DNA from: Clostridiales bacterium | Lineage (GTDB): Bacteria > Bacillota > Clostridia > Oscillospirales > Oscillospiraceae | Assembly (NCBI GenBank): GCA_021202515.1 | Contig: JAJQCW010000068.1 | Location: 26,489 to 90,488, forward strand | Reading direction: 5' to 3' | Length of the DNA: 64,000 nt | Shown: piece by piece, positions 1 through 9,448 of the stretch | How the letters are laid out: every line of letters starts with the position of its first letter | Position numbering within the stretch: the stretch's first letter is position 1 | The notes under the pieces: model-generated | Databases searched by the model: none | What the model saw: only the letters and a program-made list of their open reading frames with translations | Told to the model about the DNA's origin: nothing | Program-made: the position numbers and the translations under genes

Positions 1-416
1 ACATCGTCGTCAGTGGTCAGGTTTTCCGATAATGGGAAATACAGATGAAACCTCGGCTTGGCGGGCTTCTCACCTTTCGGTAACAGATGATGTTCAGAGT
101 ACGTCACTACCATTTGCACGTTGGAGAAGGTTTCCTGAACGTCCTGGGGTGTCTTCCACTCATCGGGATTCTCGGAGTCGTTGTCCACATCCAGCATGAC
201 GCAGTTGCACCAGATGAAGTTTTCTTTTTTCCGATGGTTGTCTTTGAATTGCCCAGCACAATGGTCATACTGCGCAACTTCGTTCATGCGTTCCAGGCTG
301 TCAACTTGGGCGGGAAAGGGATAGTCCGCATTCCCCGGCCGCTTTTTGCAGTGAGCCACGCAGAAAAACATCGTTGGAAACGCCAGTGTGCGATTAGTAC
401 GGGTTGGGTTATCCAT
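1..416 (-). CDS. Replication/primase-like protein of mobile element, N-terminal part (partial, runs off left edge)
   Basis: Open reading on minus strand from ATG at 416: MDNPTRTNRTLAFPTMFFCVAHCKKRPGNADYPFPAQ...NFIWCNCVMLDVDNDSENPDEWKT...VVTYSEHHLLPKGEKPAKPRFHLYFPLSENLTTDDD; DxD-like motif and RFHLYFP motif resemble archaeo-eukaryotic primase (PrimPol) domains. Not in supplied ORF track because it lacks a stop in the window. Confidence 0.6.
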   Translation of the reverse strand, partial: MDNPTRTNRTLAFPTMFFCVAHCKKRPGNADYPFPAQVDSLERMNEVAQYDHCAGQFKDNHRKKENFIWCNCVMLDVDNDSENPDEWKTPQDVQETFSNVQMVVTYSEHHLLPKGEKPAKPRFHLYFPLSENLTTDDD

Positions 417-574
417 ACATCAAAATTCACTTCCTCTCTGGTAAACGGTGCGGGGATTGCCCCGTCTAATTACATGTTATCCGATAGGCCAGCTCTTTTC
501 AAGGCCCCAAGGTGAAGAAAAACTGCCCACCAAGACCGGCGCGGCGGAGAGGTCCCCGCCGCGTGGATGGTGGA

Positions 575-817
575 TTACAGGCGCAGGGTGCCGTCGTCGA
601 TTTGTTGCAACAACCAGGGCATGTCCACGTAGTAGGACCTCCCAGAGATGATGTGCTTAATCTTTCCGGCTTTGCAGCCGTTGCGGATATAGCTGGGAGA
701 AAGCCCGGTAATCTCGCTGGCGGGGATAATCTTCTGGAGCCGGGGTCCGGTGTAGGTCGCGGCGGTTTCCCACATCGGGGCGAGCTTCGCGGCCTTCGCT
801 GCGTTCATATCGTTCAT
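575..817 (-). CDS. Small DNA-binding protein, excisionase/MerR-type HTH-like
   Basis: 80 aa, 'IIPASEITGLSPSYIRNGCKAGKIKHIISGRSYYVDMPWLLQQI'; AAGGAGG RBS upstream; beside integrase. Confidence 0.6.
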   Translation of the reverse strand: MNDMNAAKAAKLAPMWETAATYTGPRLQKIIPASEITGLSPSYIRNGCKAGKIKHIISGRSYYVDMPWLLQQIDDGTLRL

Positions 818-1068
818 GTTGTCCTCCTTGATGTATTTCTGTTGTTTGTTGTATCTTTATTGTACTGTTATTGTATCCCTTTCTGCGGCTCTGTTCAAGA
901 GGTTTTCGCAAATCTCGTTAATTTTGGTTAATCATCTAAAAGCAAGCCGCTTCACAGCGTTCTTTTTCAGCAGTTCGCCCAATGTATTTTTAACTCCGGC
1001 GCTTGCATTTGTGTAATTTTCGCGGTAAACTATCTGTATCCAAAATGTATCATTCGAGGTGAACCCAT

Positions 1069-1563
1069 ATGCTGCGAGGAAAGGAAATCCAACGTCTCCG
1101 CAAGGCCAGGAACATGACCCAGGGAGATGTCGCTGACGCGCTCGGCGTGACACGGGGCGCGGTCGGCCTGTGGGAGAATGGGAAACGGACTCCCAACGGA
1201 AAACAAGTGGCGGCACTGGCAAGGCTATTCAACGTTCCTCTGGAGCAGCTCTGGGATGGGGAGCCGGAACGTCCGTTCGCCGAACTGCGAACGGAGACCG
1301 ACATCCTCAAAGCCGTCACCGCTTTGGTGGACATCGGTGCCGCCGTGAACGTAGGAATCCAGGGGAAAACCACCATCTCGCTGAATGTTGACCCGGATTC
1401 CCGGCTCTGCGCCGCGCTCGAAATGCTGGAAGATGCAGCCGATTTGATGGACCCGTCCACCAGTGACGAGGCGCGGCAGAGCAACCGGGCCTACCTCGAC
1501 CTTTGGTTGACCAAGACGCTGTCCAAGATGGAGAGGGCGAACGATGGCGACGACAATCCTTAA
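1069..1563 (+). CDS. XRE-family transcriptional regulator
   Basis: N-terminal HTH 'EIQRLRKARNMTQGDVADALGVTRGAVGLWENGKRTPNGKQVAALARLFNV'. Confidence 0.85.
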   Translation: MLRGKEIQRLRKARNMTQGDVADALGVTRGAVGLWENGKRTPNGKQVAALARLFNVPLEQLWDGEPERPFAELRTETDILKAVTALVDIGAAVNVGIQGKTTISLNVDPDSRLCAALEMLEDAADLMDPSTSDEARQSNRAYLDLWLTKTLSKMERANDGDDNP

Positions 1564-2746
1564 AAAGACGAAGTCCGGGAAGGACTTCATCGAGATTCGG
1601 GTCAGCCGTGGACGTGACCTCCCACCTATATGCCGGAGGTGGTATCCACCGGAAGGATGGTCAAAACGTGCAGTCCAGCGGCAACTTGATAAAGAAGTCG
1701 CTGAACTGGAACGTCAAGTCCGAGAGGGGAAAGTCACCACCCGAAGGGAACAAAAGGCGAAGGAGGCGGCAGAAGCCGCAGCCAAGGCTGAATTGGAGGC
1801 GCGGACATACACAGTCGAGAGGTTCGTCCGGGAACTGTGGCTGCCGGAGAAGATGCAGACCTGCGCAGCCAGCACCGTTGACCTCCACCAGCGCAACCTC
1901 CGGAACTGGGTGTTGCCCGTCATCGGGGATATCCGCATCGACCAGGTGACGCCACCAATGTTGTCCAAGATTATTTTGGATGTCCAGCAAGCCGGACGGA
2001 AAGCATCAACCACGTTGAACATCTACCATCTGCTTAACAACATCTTCGCCGCGGCGGAGTTCCAGGAACTGATTTCTACGAACCCAGTACGCCGGGTGAA
2101 AAAGCCCCAGCCAAAGAAAGATGATGTCCGTCCCGATTCCGAGAAAGCCCTGACCGCCGAGCAGTTGAAGATAGTGCTGACGGCATCGGAGGAGATGCCA
2201 CTGATCTACACCACCATCATCCGCGTTCTGGCGGACACAGGCATCAGGCGCGGCGAGTGTGCAGCCATCCAGTGGACGGATATAGATTGGGAATCCGGTT
2301 CCATCAACATCGACAAGCAACTCGTCCAGGCCAAGGGCGAGGGCTACCACCTGGCGAACACAAAAACCGGCAAGCCGAGGACGGTGTATCTCTCGAAGGA
2401 AGGGCTGCACCTACTCCAACGGCTCCGGCAGGAACAGATGGACGTGTGTCTCTGCGTCTATGCCTTTGTGTGGGACCCTCTGGTGGGCAAGCCGATAAGC
2501 CCCAACACCGTCACCGAGAAGGTTGAGTCGCTTGGCAGCCGGATTGGCATACCAGGATTGCATCCGCACACGCTGCGGCACACCTGGGCATCCTTGGCCG
2601 TCCAGAGCGGGGCAGACGTGGCCTCCGTAGCTGCGGCCTTGGGTCACAGCAAGCCCACCATGACTTTGACTCGATACACCCATGCCAGTGCGGATGGTGC
2701 GAAAAATGCCGCCCAGAAGTTCCGGGCGGCAATGGGTGAAGATTAA
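1544..2746 (+). CDS. Site-specific tyrosine recombinase/integrase (Tn916/phage type)
   Basis: C-terminal 'DTGIRRGECAAIQWTDID...HTLRHTWASLAVQSGADVASVAAALGHSKPTMTLTRYTHA' with R..HxxR..H..Y catalytic residues. Confidence 0.93.
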   Translation: MATTILKKTKSGKDFIEIRVSRGRDLPPICRRWYPPEGWSKRAVQRQLDKEVAELERQVREGKVTTRREQKAKEAAEAAAKAELEARTYTVERFVRELWLPEKMQTCAASTVDLHQRNLRNWVLPVIGDIRIDQVTPPMLSKIILDVQQAGRKASTTLNIYHLLNNIFAAAEFQELISTNPVRRVKKPQPKKDDVRPDSEKALTAEQLKIVLTASEEMPLIYTTIIRVLADTGIRRGECAAIQWTDIDWESGSINIDKQLVQAKGEGYHLANTKTGKPRTVYLSKEGLHLLQRLRQEQMDVCLCVYAFVWDPLVGKPISPNTVTEKVESLGSRIGIPGLHPHTLRHTWASLAVQSGADVASVAAALGHSKPTMTLTRYTHASADGAKNAAQKFRAAMGED

Positions 2747-2957
2747 GCGGTTGTAGTTTTTGTTGTAGTTTCTGATTTTCGCTGATTCTTAGAAAATCGA
2801 GATTCGTTGCAAAGTAAGCATAAATTAAGGCAAATCAAGCTGATTTAATGCGTTTGAGTTCTGGTTTTATGGTGTGAGAATGATACACCAGAAAATGCGG
2901 TACAATAATAGCCACTGAACCAACCGTATCATTGCAAAAATACAAGAGGGTGCGCCT

Positions 2958-3722
2958 ATGAGAAATTACCTTTACCCCTGTCTCGGCCTGCTCCTGGGGG
3001 GAGCGGGCTGCGCCCTGCGCCGGTGGCAGTTGGTCACCTGCTTTGACGAAAACGGCCTGCCGGTGGCAGGCGCGGCCACAGTTCTGCTCATCGCCCTGGC
3101 GGTGGGTGGGACGGTATGCTTTCTGTTGCTGGCCCAGACCCGGCGGACGGCGGCCAGAGACTGGGTGGGAGCCTTCGGACCGGGGCCTCACCCGGAGCTG
3201 CTGCCCGGCGGCGCGCTCTATCTGGCTGCCGGAGCCACCTATGTCCTCTGGACCCGGCAGACCGCCCCGGCTAGCTCGGTTTTTCAGGCCATCAACGTGG
3301 TGCTGCCGGTGGTGCTGGGGGCGTTCCTGCTCCTCTCCGGGGTTGCTGTCTGCCTGTTGGCCCGGCAGGGGGCGGCGGAACCGCTGGCGGCCATGGTGCC
3401 GGGGTTTTGCGGCTGCTTCTGGCTGATTCAAATTTACCACACCAACGCCAACAACCCGGTGGTGCAGGTCTTTGTCTGGCAACTGCTGGCGGCAGTGGCC
3501 TCCGTCGCCGCCTGGTACTACCTGGCGGGGTTCTCCCTGGGCATTGGGAAGGGCCGCACCGCCCTCTTCTGGTCGCTGACGGCGGTGATGCTGTGCCTGG
3601 TGGCCCTGGCGGACGAGGGCGCCCTCTTCACCCGGCTGCTGCTGTTGGCCCAGGTGTTCTGCCTGACGGTGCAGTTGACCCGGCTGGCCGCGGGGATGGA
3701 ACCCGCCGGACGGAAAACGTAA
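2958..3722 (+). CDS. Multi-spanning membrane protein of unknown function
   Basis: 254 aa with repeated hydrophobic segments. Confidence 0.6.
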   Translation: MRNYLYPCLGLLLGGAGCALRRWQLVTCFDENGLPVAGAATVLLIALAVGGTVCFLLLAQTRRTAARDWVGAFGPGPHPELLPGGALYLAAGATYVLWTRQTAPASSVFQAINVVLPVVLGAFLLLSGVAVCLLARQGAAEPLAAMVPGFCGCFWLIQIYHTNANNPVVQVFVWQLLAAVASVAAWYYLAGFSLGIGKGRTALFWSLTAVMLCLVALADEGALFTRLLLLAQVFCLTVQLTRLAAGMEPAGRKT

Positions 3723-3799
3723 GTCAAATGTGCAATTAACGTGAAGAAGGCGTCCTGTAGAAAAGAACTCCACGGGATGCCTTCTTGTTTGTCTATCTG

Positions 3800-3940
3800 A
3801 TTATTCCTTTATAGAATCAAAACGGCTCCAGACGATAAGCACTATCCCCTCTTGCCTCCCCTGAAAGGGGAGGAGGGCCGCCGCCTTTAGGCGGTGGCGG
3901 AGGGGTTTCTGGCGCAGGGTTGAGTAAATGGGACAGCCAT
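3800..3940. repeat. Family A MITE-like repeat
   Basis: Core CCCCTCTTGCCTCCCCTGAAAGGGGAGGAGGGCCGCCGCCTTTAGGCGGTGGCGGAGGGGTTT; left end GATTATTCCTTTATAGAATC. Confidence 0.75.
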
Positions 3941-4002
3941 ATTTGACAACATCTGAGTATAGCTGTGCATTTCAAAAGCGAGGACGCGCCCCAACTTCGC
4001 AG

Positions 4003-4035
4003 AATTGCACATTGCAAATTGCTAATTGCTAATTA
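4003..4035. repeat. 7-bp-periodic repeat (AATTAGC/AATTTGC/AATGTGC)
   Basis: AATTGCACATTGCAAATTGCTAATTGCTAATTAG at 3' end of cytidylate kinase-like gene. Confidence 0.8.
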
Positions 4036-4038
4036 GCC

Positions 4039-4620
4039 TCAGTACAGGCTGGAAATCAGCTCCACGCACCGCTCGATGCCCAGCTCGCCGCTGTCCAGGG
4101 CGATGTGGTAGTTCCGGGCCACGCCCCATTCGGTGTCGGTGTAATACTGGTAATAGGCCCGGCGGCGCTGGTCCTTGTCCTTCAGTCGCTTCTCCGGGGA
4201 CTCCTCCCGCTGGCCGTAGACCTGGACGATGCGGGCGGCCCGCTTGCCCATGCTGGCGTGGATGAACACCCGCAGGCAGTCCGCCGACCCCCGCAGAATG
4301 TAATCCGCGCAGCGGCCCACGATGACGCAGGGGCCTTCCTCTGCCAGCTCTAAGATCACGTCCCGCTGGTGGTTCCACAGGTAGTCCTGGGTGGACTTGC
4401 CGGTGGAGTCCCGCCCAGCAAAGGCGTTGATGAACCAACTGCCGTGGGCGGTGTACTCGCCCCGGTCCTTGATATACTCCTTGGTGAAGCCGGACTTCTC
4501 CTCGATTTTCTCCAGCAGCTCCTGGTCGTAGCAGGGGATGCCCAGCTTTTCGGCGGTCAGCTTGCCCACTGTGCGCCCGCCGCTGCCGAACTCCCGGCTG
4601 ATGGTGATGATTCTGTTCAT
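4039..4620 (-). CDS. Cytidylate kinase-like family protein
   Basis: 'MNRIITISREFGSGGRTVGKLTAEKLGIPCYDQELLEKIEEKSG'. Confidence 0.85.
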   Translation of the reverse strand: MNRIITISREFGSGGRTVGKLTAEKLGIPCYDQELLEKIEEKSGFTKEYIKDRGEYTAHGSWFINAFAGRDSTGKSTQDYLWNHQRDVILELAEEGPCVIVGRCADYILRGSADCLRVFIHASMGKRAARIVQVYGQREESPEKRLKDKDQRRRAYYQYYTDTEWGVARNYHIALDSGELGIERCVELISSLY

Positions 4621-4674
4621 GGTTCTGCCTCCTTTATTTGATGTGTGTATCGGTATCTCTATTATACATCATTT

Positions 4675-6069
4675 TCAGTCGGTGCTCAACTCCCGATAGG
4701 TGTTGCGGATGACCACCGCCGCGATGAGGAAGGTCAAAATGTCCGCCGCCGGGAAGGAGTACAGCAGGCCGTCCAGCCCGAAGAACATGGGCAGCAACAG
4801 GGCAAAGCCCACACCGAACACAATCTCACGTACAAGGGAGATCACGGTGGAGGCCAGCGCCTTGCCGATGGATTGCAGGTAGATGAAGGTGCCCTTGTTC
4901 ACCGTAGCCAGCACCATCATGCACAGGTAGGTGCGGAAGCACTTGATGGCGAAGGTGGTGTAGTAGGCGCTCTCGTTGGCCGCGCCAAAGATGCCGATGA
5001 GCTGCCGGGGGAACAGTTCCACGATGAGCAGCGCCACAAAGCCCACGATAGCCTCCAGCGCCAGCAGATGGGTAAAGAAGCTCTTAGCCCGGTCCTTGCG
5101 TCCCGCGCCGATGTTGTAGCCCACCACGGGGATACACCCGGCGGAGAGGCCCACGGCGATGGAGATGACGATCTGGAAGAACTTCATCACGATGCCCAGC
5201 ACCGCCAGGGGAATTTGCGCGTACTCCTCCTGTCCAAAGACCGGGTCCAGCGCGCCGTATTTGGTACACATATTCTGCACCGCCGCCATGGAGATCACCA
5301 GCGAAATCTGGGAGAGGAAACTGGTGATGCCCAGGGGGAGGAAGCGCTTCATCAGGCTGGGGAACAGGCCAAAGCTGCTCCGCTCCAGCTTCACTGCCTT
5401 CATGTGGAACAGATACCACACAGACAGGATGGCGGTGATGATCTGGCCGGTGATGGTGGCAACAGCCGCGCCCATCATGCCCCACTTGAGGACATAGATG
5501 CAGATGGGGTCAAAGACGATGTTGAACGCCGCGCCCACCAGAGTGGAGGCCATGGCGAAGGTGGGGCTGCCGTCGGACCGGATGATGGGGTTCATGGCCT
5601 GGCCGAACATATAGAACGGCACGCCCAAGGTGATCCAGAAGAAGTATTCTTTGGACAGGGCAAAGGTGTTGTCGTTGACCCGGCCACCGAAGAGAGTCAA
5701 AATCGGCTCCTGGAAAATCAGGTACGCCGCCGTCAGCACAATGCTGACCAGGATGCACAGCACCACGGCGTTGCCGATGCTCTTGTGGGCGTTCTGCTTG
5801 TTGTTGGACCCCAGGCTGATGCTGACGAAGGCACAGCAGCCGTCGCCGATCATCACGGCCAGGGACAGGGCCACCACCGTCAGCGGGAACACCACCGTGT
5901 TGGCGGCGTTGCCGTAGGAACCCAGGTAACTGGCGTTGGCGATGAAAATTTGGTCTACGATGTTGTACAGCGCGGCAACCAGCAGGGAAATAATGCAGGG
6001 GACAGAGTATTTCCGAATCAGGGTGCCTACCTTTTCCGTTTCCAAAAAGGCGTTGGATTTTTGCTCCAT
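4675..6069 (-). CDS. MATE family efflux transporter
   Basis: 'METEKVGTLIRKYSVPCIISLLVAALYNIVDQIFIANA...' and ~12 TM segments; start chosen at MEQKSN with RBS GAGGAGG. Confidence 0.9.
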   Translation of the reverse strand: MEQKSNAFLETEKVGTLIRKYSVPCIISLLVAALYNIVDQIFIANASYLGSYGNAANTVVFPLTVVALSLAVMIGDGCCAFVSISLGSNNKQNAHKSIGNAVVLCILVSIVLTAAYLIFQEPILTLFGGRVNDNTFALSKEYFFWITLGVPFYMFGQAMNPIIRSDGSPTFAMASTLVGAAFNIVFDPICIYVLKWGMMGAAVATITGQIITAILSVWYLFHMKAVKLERSSFGLFPSLMKRFLPLGITSFLSQISLVISMAAVQNMCTKYGALDPVFGQEEYAQIPLAVLGIVMKFFQIVISIAVGLSAGCIPVVGYNIGAGRKDRAKSFFTHLLALEAIVGFVALLIVELFPRQLIGIFGAANESAYYTTFAIKCFRTYLCMMVLATVNKGTFIYLQSIGKALASTVISLVREIVFGVGFALLLPMFFGLDGLLYSFPAADILTFLIAAVVIRNTYRELSTD

Positions 6070-6109
6070 TTTGGTTTCCTCCTCAAAAAATAAAATGCGC
6101 CCACGCAAA

Positions 6110-6290
6110 GCCGGACTTACGCTTTACGCAACACGCAGAAAGAGACCCCGCCCGGACGAAGCCACCGGGCGAAGCAGGTATAAAATTGTCCGCCCGGTTT
6201 CCTCACGAGGGGAAACGCAGGCCAAAAAAGAACAGCGTGTAACGCACAACCGGATTTACGAGTTGAACACTACACGCTGCATGATTATTG
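6110..6290 (-). promoter_or_regulatory. Putative structured 5' leader (attenuator/riboswitch-like) of the MATE gene
   Basis: Minus strand: CAGCGTGTA...TACACGCTG stem (6271-6279/6233-6241) followed by TTCTTTTTT, then mutually exclusive CGCCCGG/CCGGGCG arms at 6191-6197, 6165-6171 and 6149-6155. Confidence 0.4.
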
Positions 6291-6374
6291 TAGCAAGACC
6301 GCCGGAATTTGTCAAACGCATTTTTGCCGATTTTTCTCCCGGAAAAAGCGGCCTATTTTGGTGCTTTCGGGGAC

Positions 6375-7649
6375 TTATCTCTCCCCATACACCCACGGGC
6401 TGGAAGCGCTGGAAAGATAATCGTCCCCCAGGGCGACGACCTGGTATTTTGTGCGGCCTGTCCCCGCCTCAACCGTGCAGGTGGTGGTCTCCGCGTCCAG
6501 GGCTGCCAGCACTTCCCCGGTGCCGTCGGTGACTTCGTAGCCGGTGGCTCCCTCTACCGCCGTCCAGGTCAGGGTCTGGCCGTTTTCCGCCGCCTCAACC
6601 GTCAATTCCGGCTGCTCCAGCATCGGGGCAGTCTCGCTCTGCTGGGTGATGGCGTAGGGGGTCTGCTCCGCATCCGCCACGCACTGGCGCAGCAGCGGCA
6701 GGTGCAAAGTGGAGAGGGTGGTTTGAGACTTGGACGAGACCGACGTATCCAACTTGTCCACCCCAGACAAATCCATGCCGCAGGCGGAGGCCACGCTCAT
6801 CGCCGCCAGGTAGCGGCCCAGGTCGTAGGAGAGGTGCTTGCCGTCCCGGTCCAGGGTGTCCCCCAGGTAGCTGCTGCGGGCGTTCTGGATGGCAGTGCCG
6901 GTGGCGATAATGAAGTCTGTCGCGCCGGTGTCCTCCACCTCGCTCTGGACGGCGGCGCAGATTTTTTCGTAGAGGTCCAGCTCCCCGGTGAACCGCTTCA
7001 CGTAGTACCGCTCGGTACACTCCCGCAGGGACCAGGTCATCTGCCAGCCGATTTTGACCGCCTCGTTGGAGCAATGCTCTCTGGCGAAGTCCGCCAGCTT
7101 CTCCACATAGCTGGTCTCCCCGTGGCGGTAGGTGGAGGCCACCCCCGCCTGATAGCTCTGCTGCTGAAACAGGATGATGTCCCAGTCCTCGTCCTCCAGG
7201 GCTTGGGACATGGTGGCGCTCTCCTTCGCCAGGACCTCCCAGCTCCCGTCCCCGTTTTTCCGGTAGTTGTACACTGCCTCGTCGTTTTTGGCGAAGCCCC
7301 AGTGGTCGGCCAGGGGAGTGCTGCTGCGGTTCAGGTTGCCCACCAGCACCTGATACCCGGCGTCTGTGGCCACTTCGTAGAGAAACTCGGAGGAGTCCAC
7401 GCTGAAGCTGTTGCCCACCACCAGGATTTTCAGCAGGGTATCCGGGTCGGCAGCGGCGAGGCGATAGAGGCTCCCCTCATCCGGTTCTTCCTCTGCTTCT
7501 TCGGTGGAGGAATCGGCCTCGTAGACCACCGGCTGGGCGGAGCTTTCTCCGGCGCTGCTGTCGGTGGAGGTGGAGGAATCCGCCTGTCCTCCGGCGCAGC
7601 CGGTCAGCAGCAGAGCAAGGAGCAGCAGCAGCGAAACAGCCTGTCTCAT
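6375..7649 (-). CDS. Lipoprotein with DUF4886/SGNH-like domain
   Basis: Lipobox 'LLLLALLLTGCAGG'; 'KILVVGNSFSVDSSEFLYEVATDAG' typical of DUF4886. Confidence 0.75.
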   Translation of the reverse strand: MRQAVSLLLLLALLLTGCAGGQADSSTSTDSSAGESSAQPVVYEADSSTEEAEEEPDEGSLYRLAAADPDTLLKILVVGNSFSVDSSEFLYEVATDAGYQVLVGNLNRSSTPLADHWGFAKNDEAVYNYRKNGDGSWEVLAKESATMSQALEDEDWDIILFQQQSYQAGVASTYRHGETSYVEKLADFAREHCSNEAVKIGWQMTWSLRECTERYYVKRFTGELDLYEKICAAVQSEVEDTGATDFIIATGTAIQNARSSYLGDTLDRDGKHLSYDLGRYLAAMSVASACGMDLSGVDKLDTSVSSKSQTTLSTLHLPLLRQCVADAEQTPYAITQQSETAPMLEQPELTVEAAENGQTLTWTAVEGATGYEVTDGTGEVLAALDAETTTCTVEAGTGRTKYQVVALGDDYLSSASSPWVYGER

Positions 7650-7933
7650 GGCTGTCCCTCCCGCCGGAGGCCGCAGAGGGCGGCGTTAAGCAAAATCGTC
7701 ACCAGCAGCAGCACCGCCACCCCGAAGATGGTCACGTCGATGGTGTCCAGCAGACCCGCGATGTCGTTCACGCCCAGCCGCAGCCGGACCTCGAAGAACT
7801 GGGCCAGCACCGCCAGCGAGCAGGCGGTTAGGCTGGCCCCCGCCGCGAGGCCCCGCGATGGGAGCTTGCCCGTAATGCCCAGCCCGGCAAGGACCCAGGA
7901 CAACAGGCCGAAGAATAGAGAAAAAAGCAGCAT
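7646..7933 (-). CDS. Small membrane protein
   Basis: 95 aa with hydrophobic segments; overlaps the next gene's start by 4 nt. Confidence 0.55.
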   Translation of the reverse strand: MLLFSLFFGLLSWVLAGLGITGKLPSRGLAAGASLTACSLAVLAQFFEVRLRLGVNDIAGLLDTIDVTIFGVAVLLLVTILLNAALCGLRREGQP

Positions 7934-7963
7934 AGGAACCTCCTGAGTGTGATTTGTGTGCTT

Positions 7964-8176
7964 GGCTATTTCTTTGAATCAGCTTTAACAGTAATTCCGG
8001 CGAACCCCCCTCCACCACACTTCGCATGGGCGGCGAGGGAAATAATGTTTGATGTCTTTCCAGCAAAGTACAGGTTTTCCGCGGAGAACTACCCTTCGGC
8101 AACTGATCGCCCCTCTTGCCTCCCCTGAAAGGGGAGGCAGGCCGCCGCCTTTAGGCGGTGGCGGAGGGGTTCCCCC
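7964..8176. repeat. Family A MITE-like repeat (composite)
   Basis: Left end GGCTATTTCTTTGAATCAGC; core at 8110-8176. Confidence 0.7.
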
Positions 8177-8187
8177 CGCGCCTCCGC

Positions 8188-9000
8188 TCAGAGCCGCAGC
8201 GTATACCAGCCGTTCCCAAACAAAACGATGAAAATGAGCACTAAAACCCCCAAATGCAGGGGATAATAGGCGTAGAAGAACCACTGCCCCCACTTGCCAC
8301 CGGGATTCGGACCCCGCTGGCCGTTGTAGAGCAGGATGGGCACCATCGCCACAACGCCCCAAATTTCAATGCCGCCAAAGTACACCGTCAGTTCCACCAA
8401 CACGGCGATACACAGGCAAACGGGCCGCTTGCGGAAAAAGTAGAACAGCAAAATCAGCAGCACACCGCCGCCGGAATAATCCGTACAGCAGAAATCCGCC
8501 AACCAGATGCCCGCCCAGCAGAACGCCAGGATCAACACTCCCGTCAACGCCATCTGTACCAGGGTCAAAGGCGGCTGTTCCCCCTCCTGCGCTTCCGCCG
8601 GGGCCTTCTGCCCCCGGTTCCACAGGGCCAGCACCCAACCCCGGCTGTGGTCCACCAAATAAACCGTCACCAGGCCGATGGCAAGGGTGAGCATGACGTT
8701 TTGGCTGTACCAGCTGGGCCAAAAGCCGTCAACGGCCAGGTCAAAGGGGATATCCGACACCACCGCCGCAAGGAGCAGCCGGAGGGTGTACTTCCTGACG
8801 CTGTGGGTGTGGAAATAGCCCTCCACCAGCAAAAAGCAGTAGATGGGGAAGGCGATGCGCCCGATGATGCGCATGGGCCAATAAGGTGCGTCACCGACCA
8901 GCAGCACCATAGCGATGTGGTCGATGGTCATGGTGACGAGGGCGATGAGCTTAAGGGTGAAACCATTGATGCACTTCCGGCTTTGTAGGGCTGCTGCCAT
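8188..9000 (-). CDS. TraX family membrane protein
   Basis: 'INGFTLKLIALVTMTIDHIAMVLL...MRIIGRIAFPIYCFLLVEGYFHTHSVRKY'; start chosen at MAAALQSRK. Confidence 0.85.
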   Translation of the reverse strand: MAAALQSRKCINGFTLKLIALVTMTIDHIAMVLLVGDAPYWPMRIIGRIAFPIYCFLLVEGYFHTHSVRKYTLRLLLAAVVSDIPFDLAVDGFWPSWYSQNVMLTLAIGLVTVYLVDHSRGWVLALWNRGQKAPAEAQEGEQPPLTLVQMALTGVLILAFCWAGIWLADFCCTDYSGGGVLLILLFYFFRKRPVCLCIAVLVELTVYFGGIEIWGVVAMVPILLYNGQRGPNPGGKWGQWFFYAYYPLHLGVLVLIFIVLFGNGWYTLRL

Positions 9001-9198
9001 GGCGACCTCTCCATTCACGATTGAACTAGCACTAATATAACACTTCTGCCGCCGCCGCGCAAGCCCTTTTCGCCCTGCTTTTTCCAATTATCCATAGATA
9101 TTTTCTTTTGAATTGGCTCAACCAATTTATCTGTTCTATAAAACGCTTAACTTTCGGTATTTACCGAATATTTTCCTGTGAAATTCTTTGATAAATTC

Positions 9199-9227
9199 TT
9201 GACAATCTCGTAGAGGTATGCTATATT
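9199..9227 (+). promoter_or_regulatory. Sigma-A type promoter upstream of pflB
   Basis: TTGACA (9199-9204), 17 nt spacer, TATATT (9222-9227). Confidence 0.6.
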
Positions 9228-9448
9228 CACCTTGACCGGCGAAGCGGAAAAGCACCCTATCCCCCTGTTTTTTCAAAAACCGGTCATCCGTTTCCAGCAT
9301 AGTTAGTTTTTGCTAACTCAACTTTCGGAAATGTCGCTCACAGAATATCAGGGCGGCACACCGAGAACTTTAGCACCCCCTGCGCAAAAGCCCTGTTTTC
9401 CTGTCACATTCATCCTATTTCGTTACAATCATCAAAAGGAGTGTTAAA

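Larger units (their letters stand above)
1..2800. mobile_element. Right/terminal part of an integrative element (primase-like, Xis-like, XRE regulator, tyrosine integrase); left part outside window
   Basis: Contiguous primase-like N-terminus, excisionase-like 80 aa ORF, XRE regulator and 400 aa tyrosine recombinase; integrase is last gene before chromosomal-type genes. att sites not determined. Confidence 0.7.

Noticed and set aside
4645-6093. 482 aa plus-strand ORF opposite the MATE gene
   Set aside because: Low-complexity H/Q/D/G-rich translation of the opposite strand; MATE is unambiguous.
8188-9000. TraX-like gene as evidence of a conjugative element
   Set aside because: TraX-like proteins are common chromosomal membrane acyltransferase-like proteins in Firmicutes; no other transfer genes nearby.
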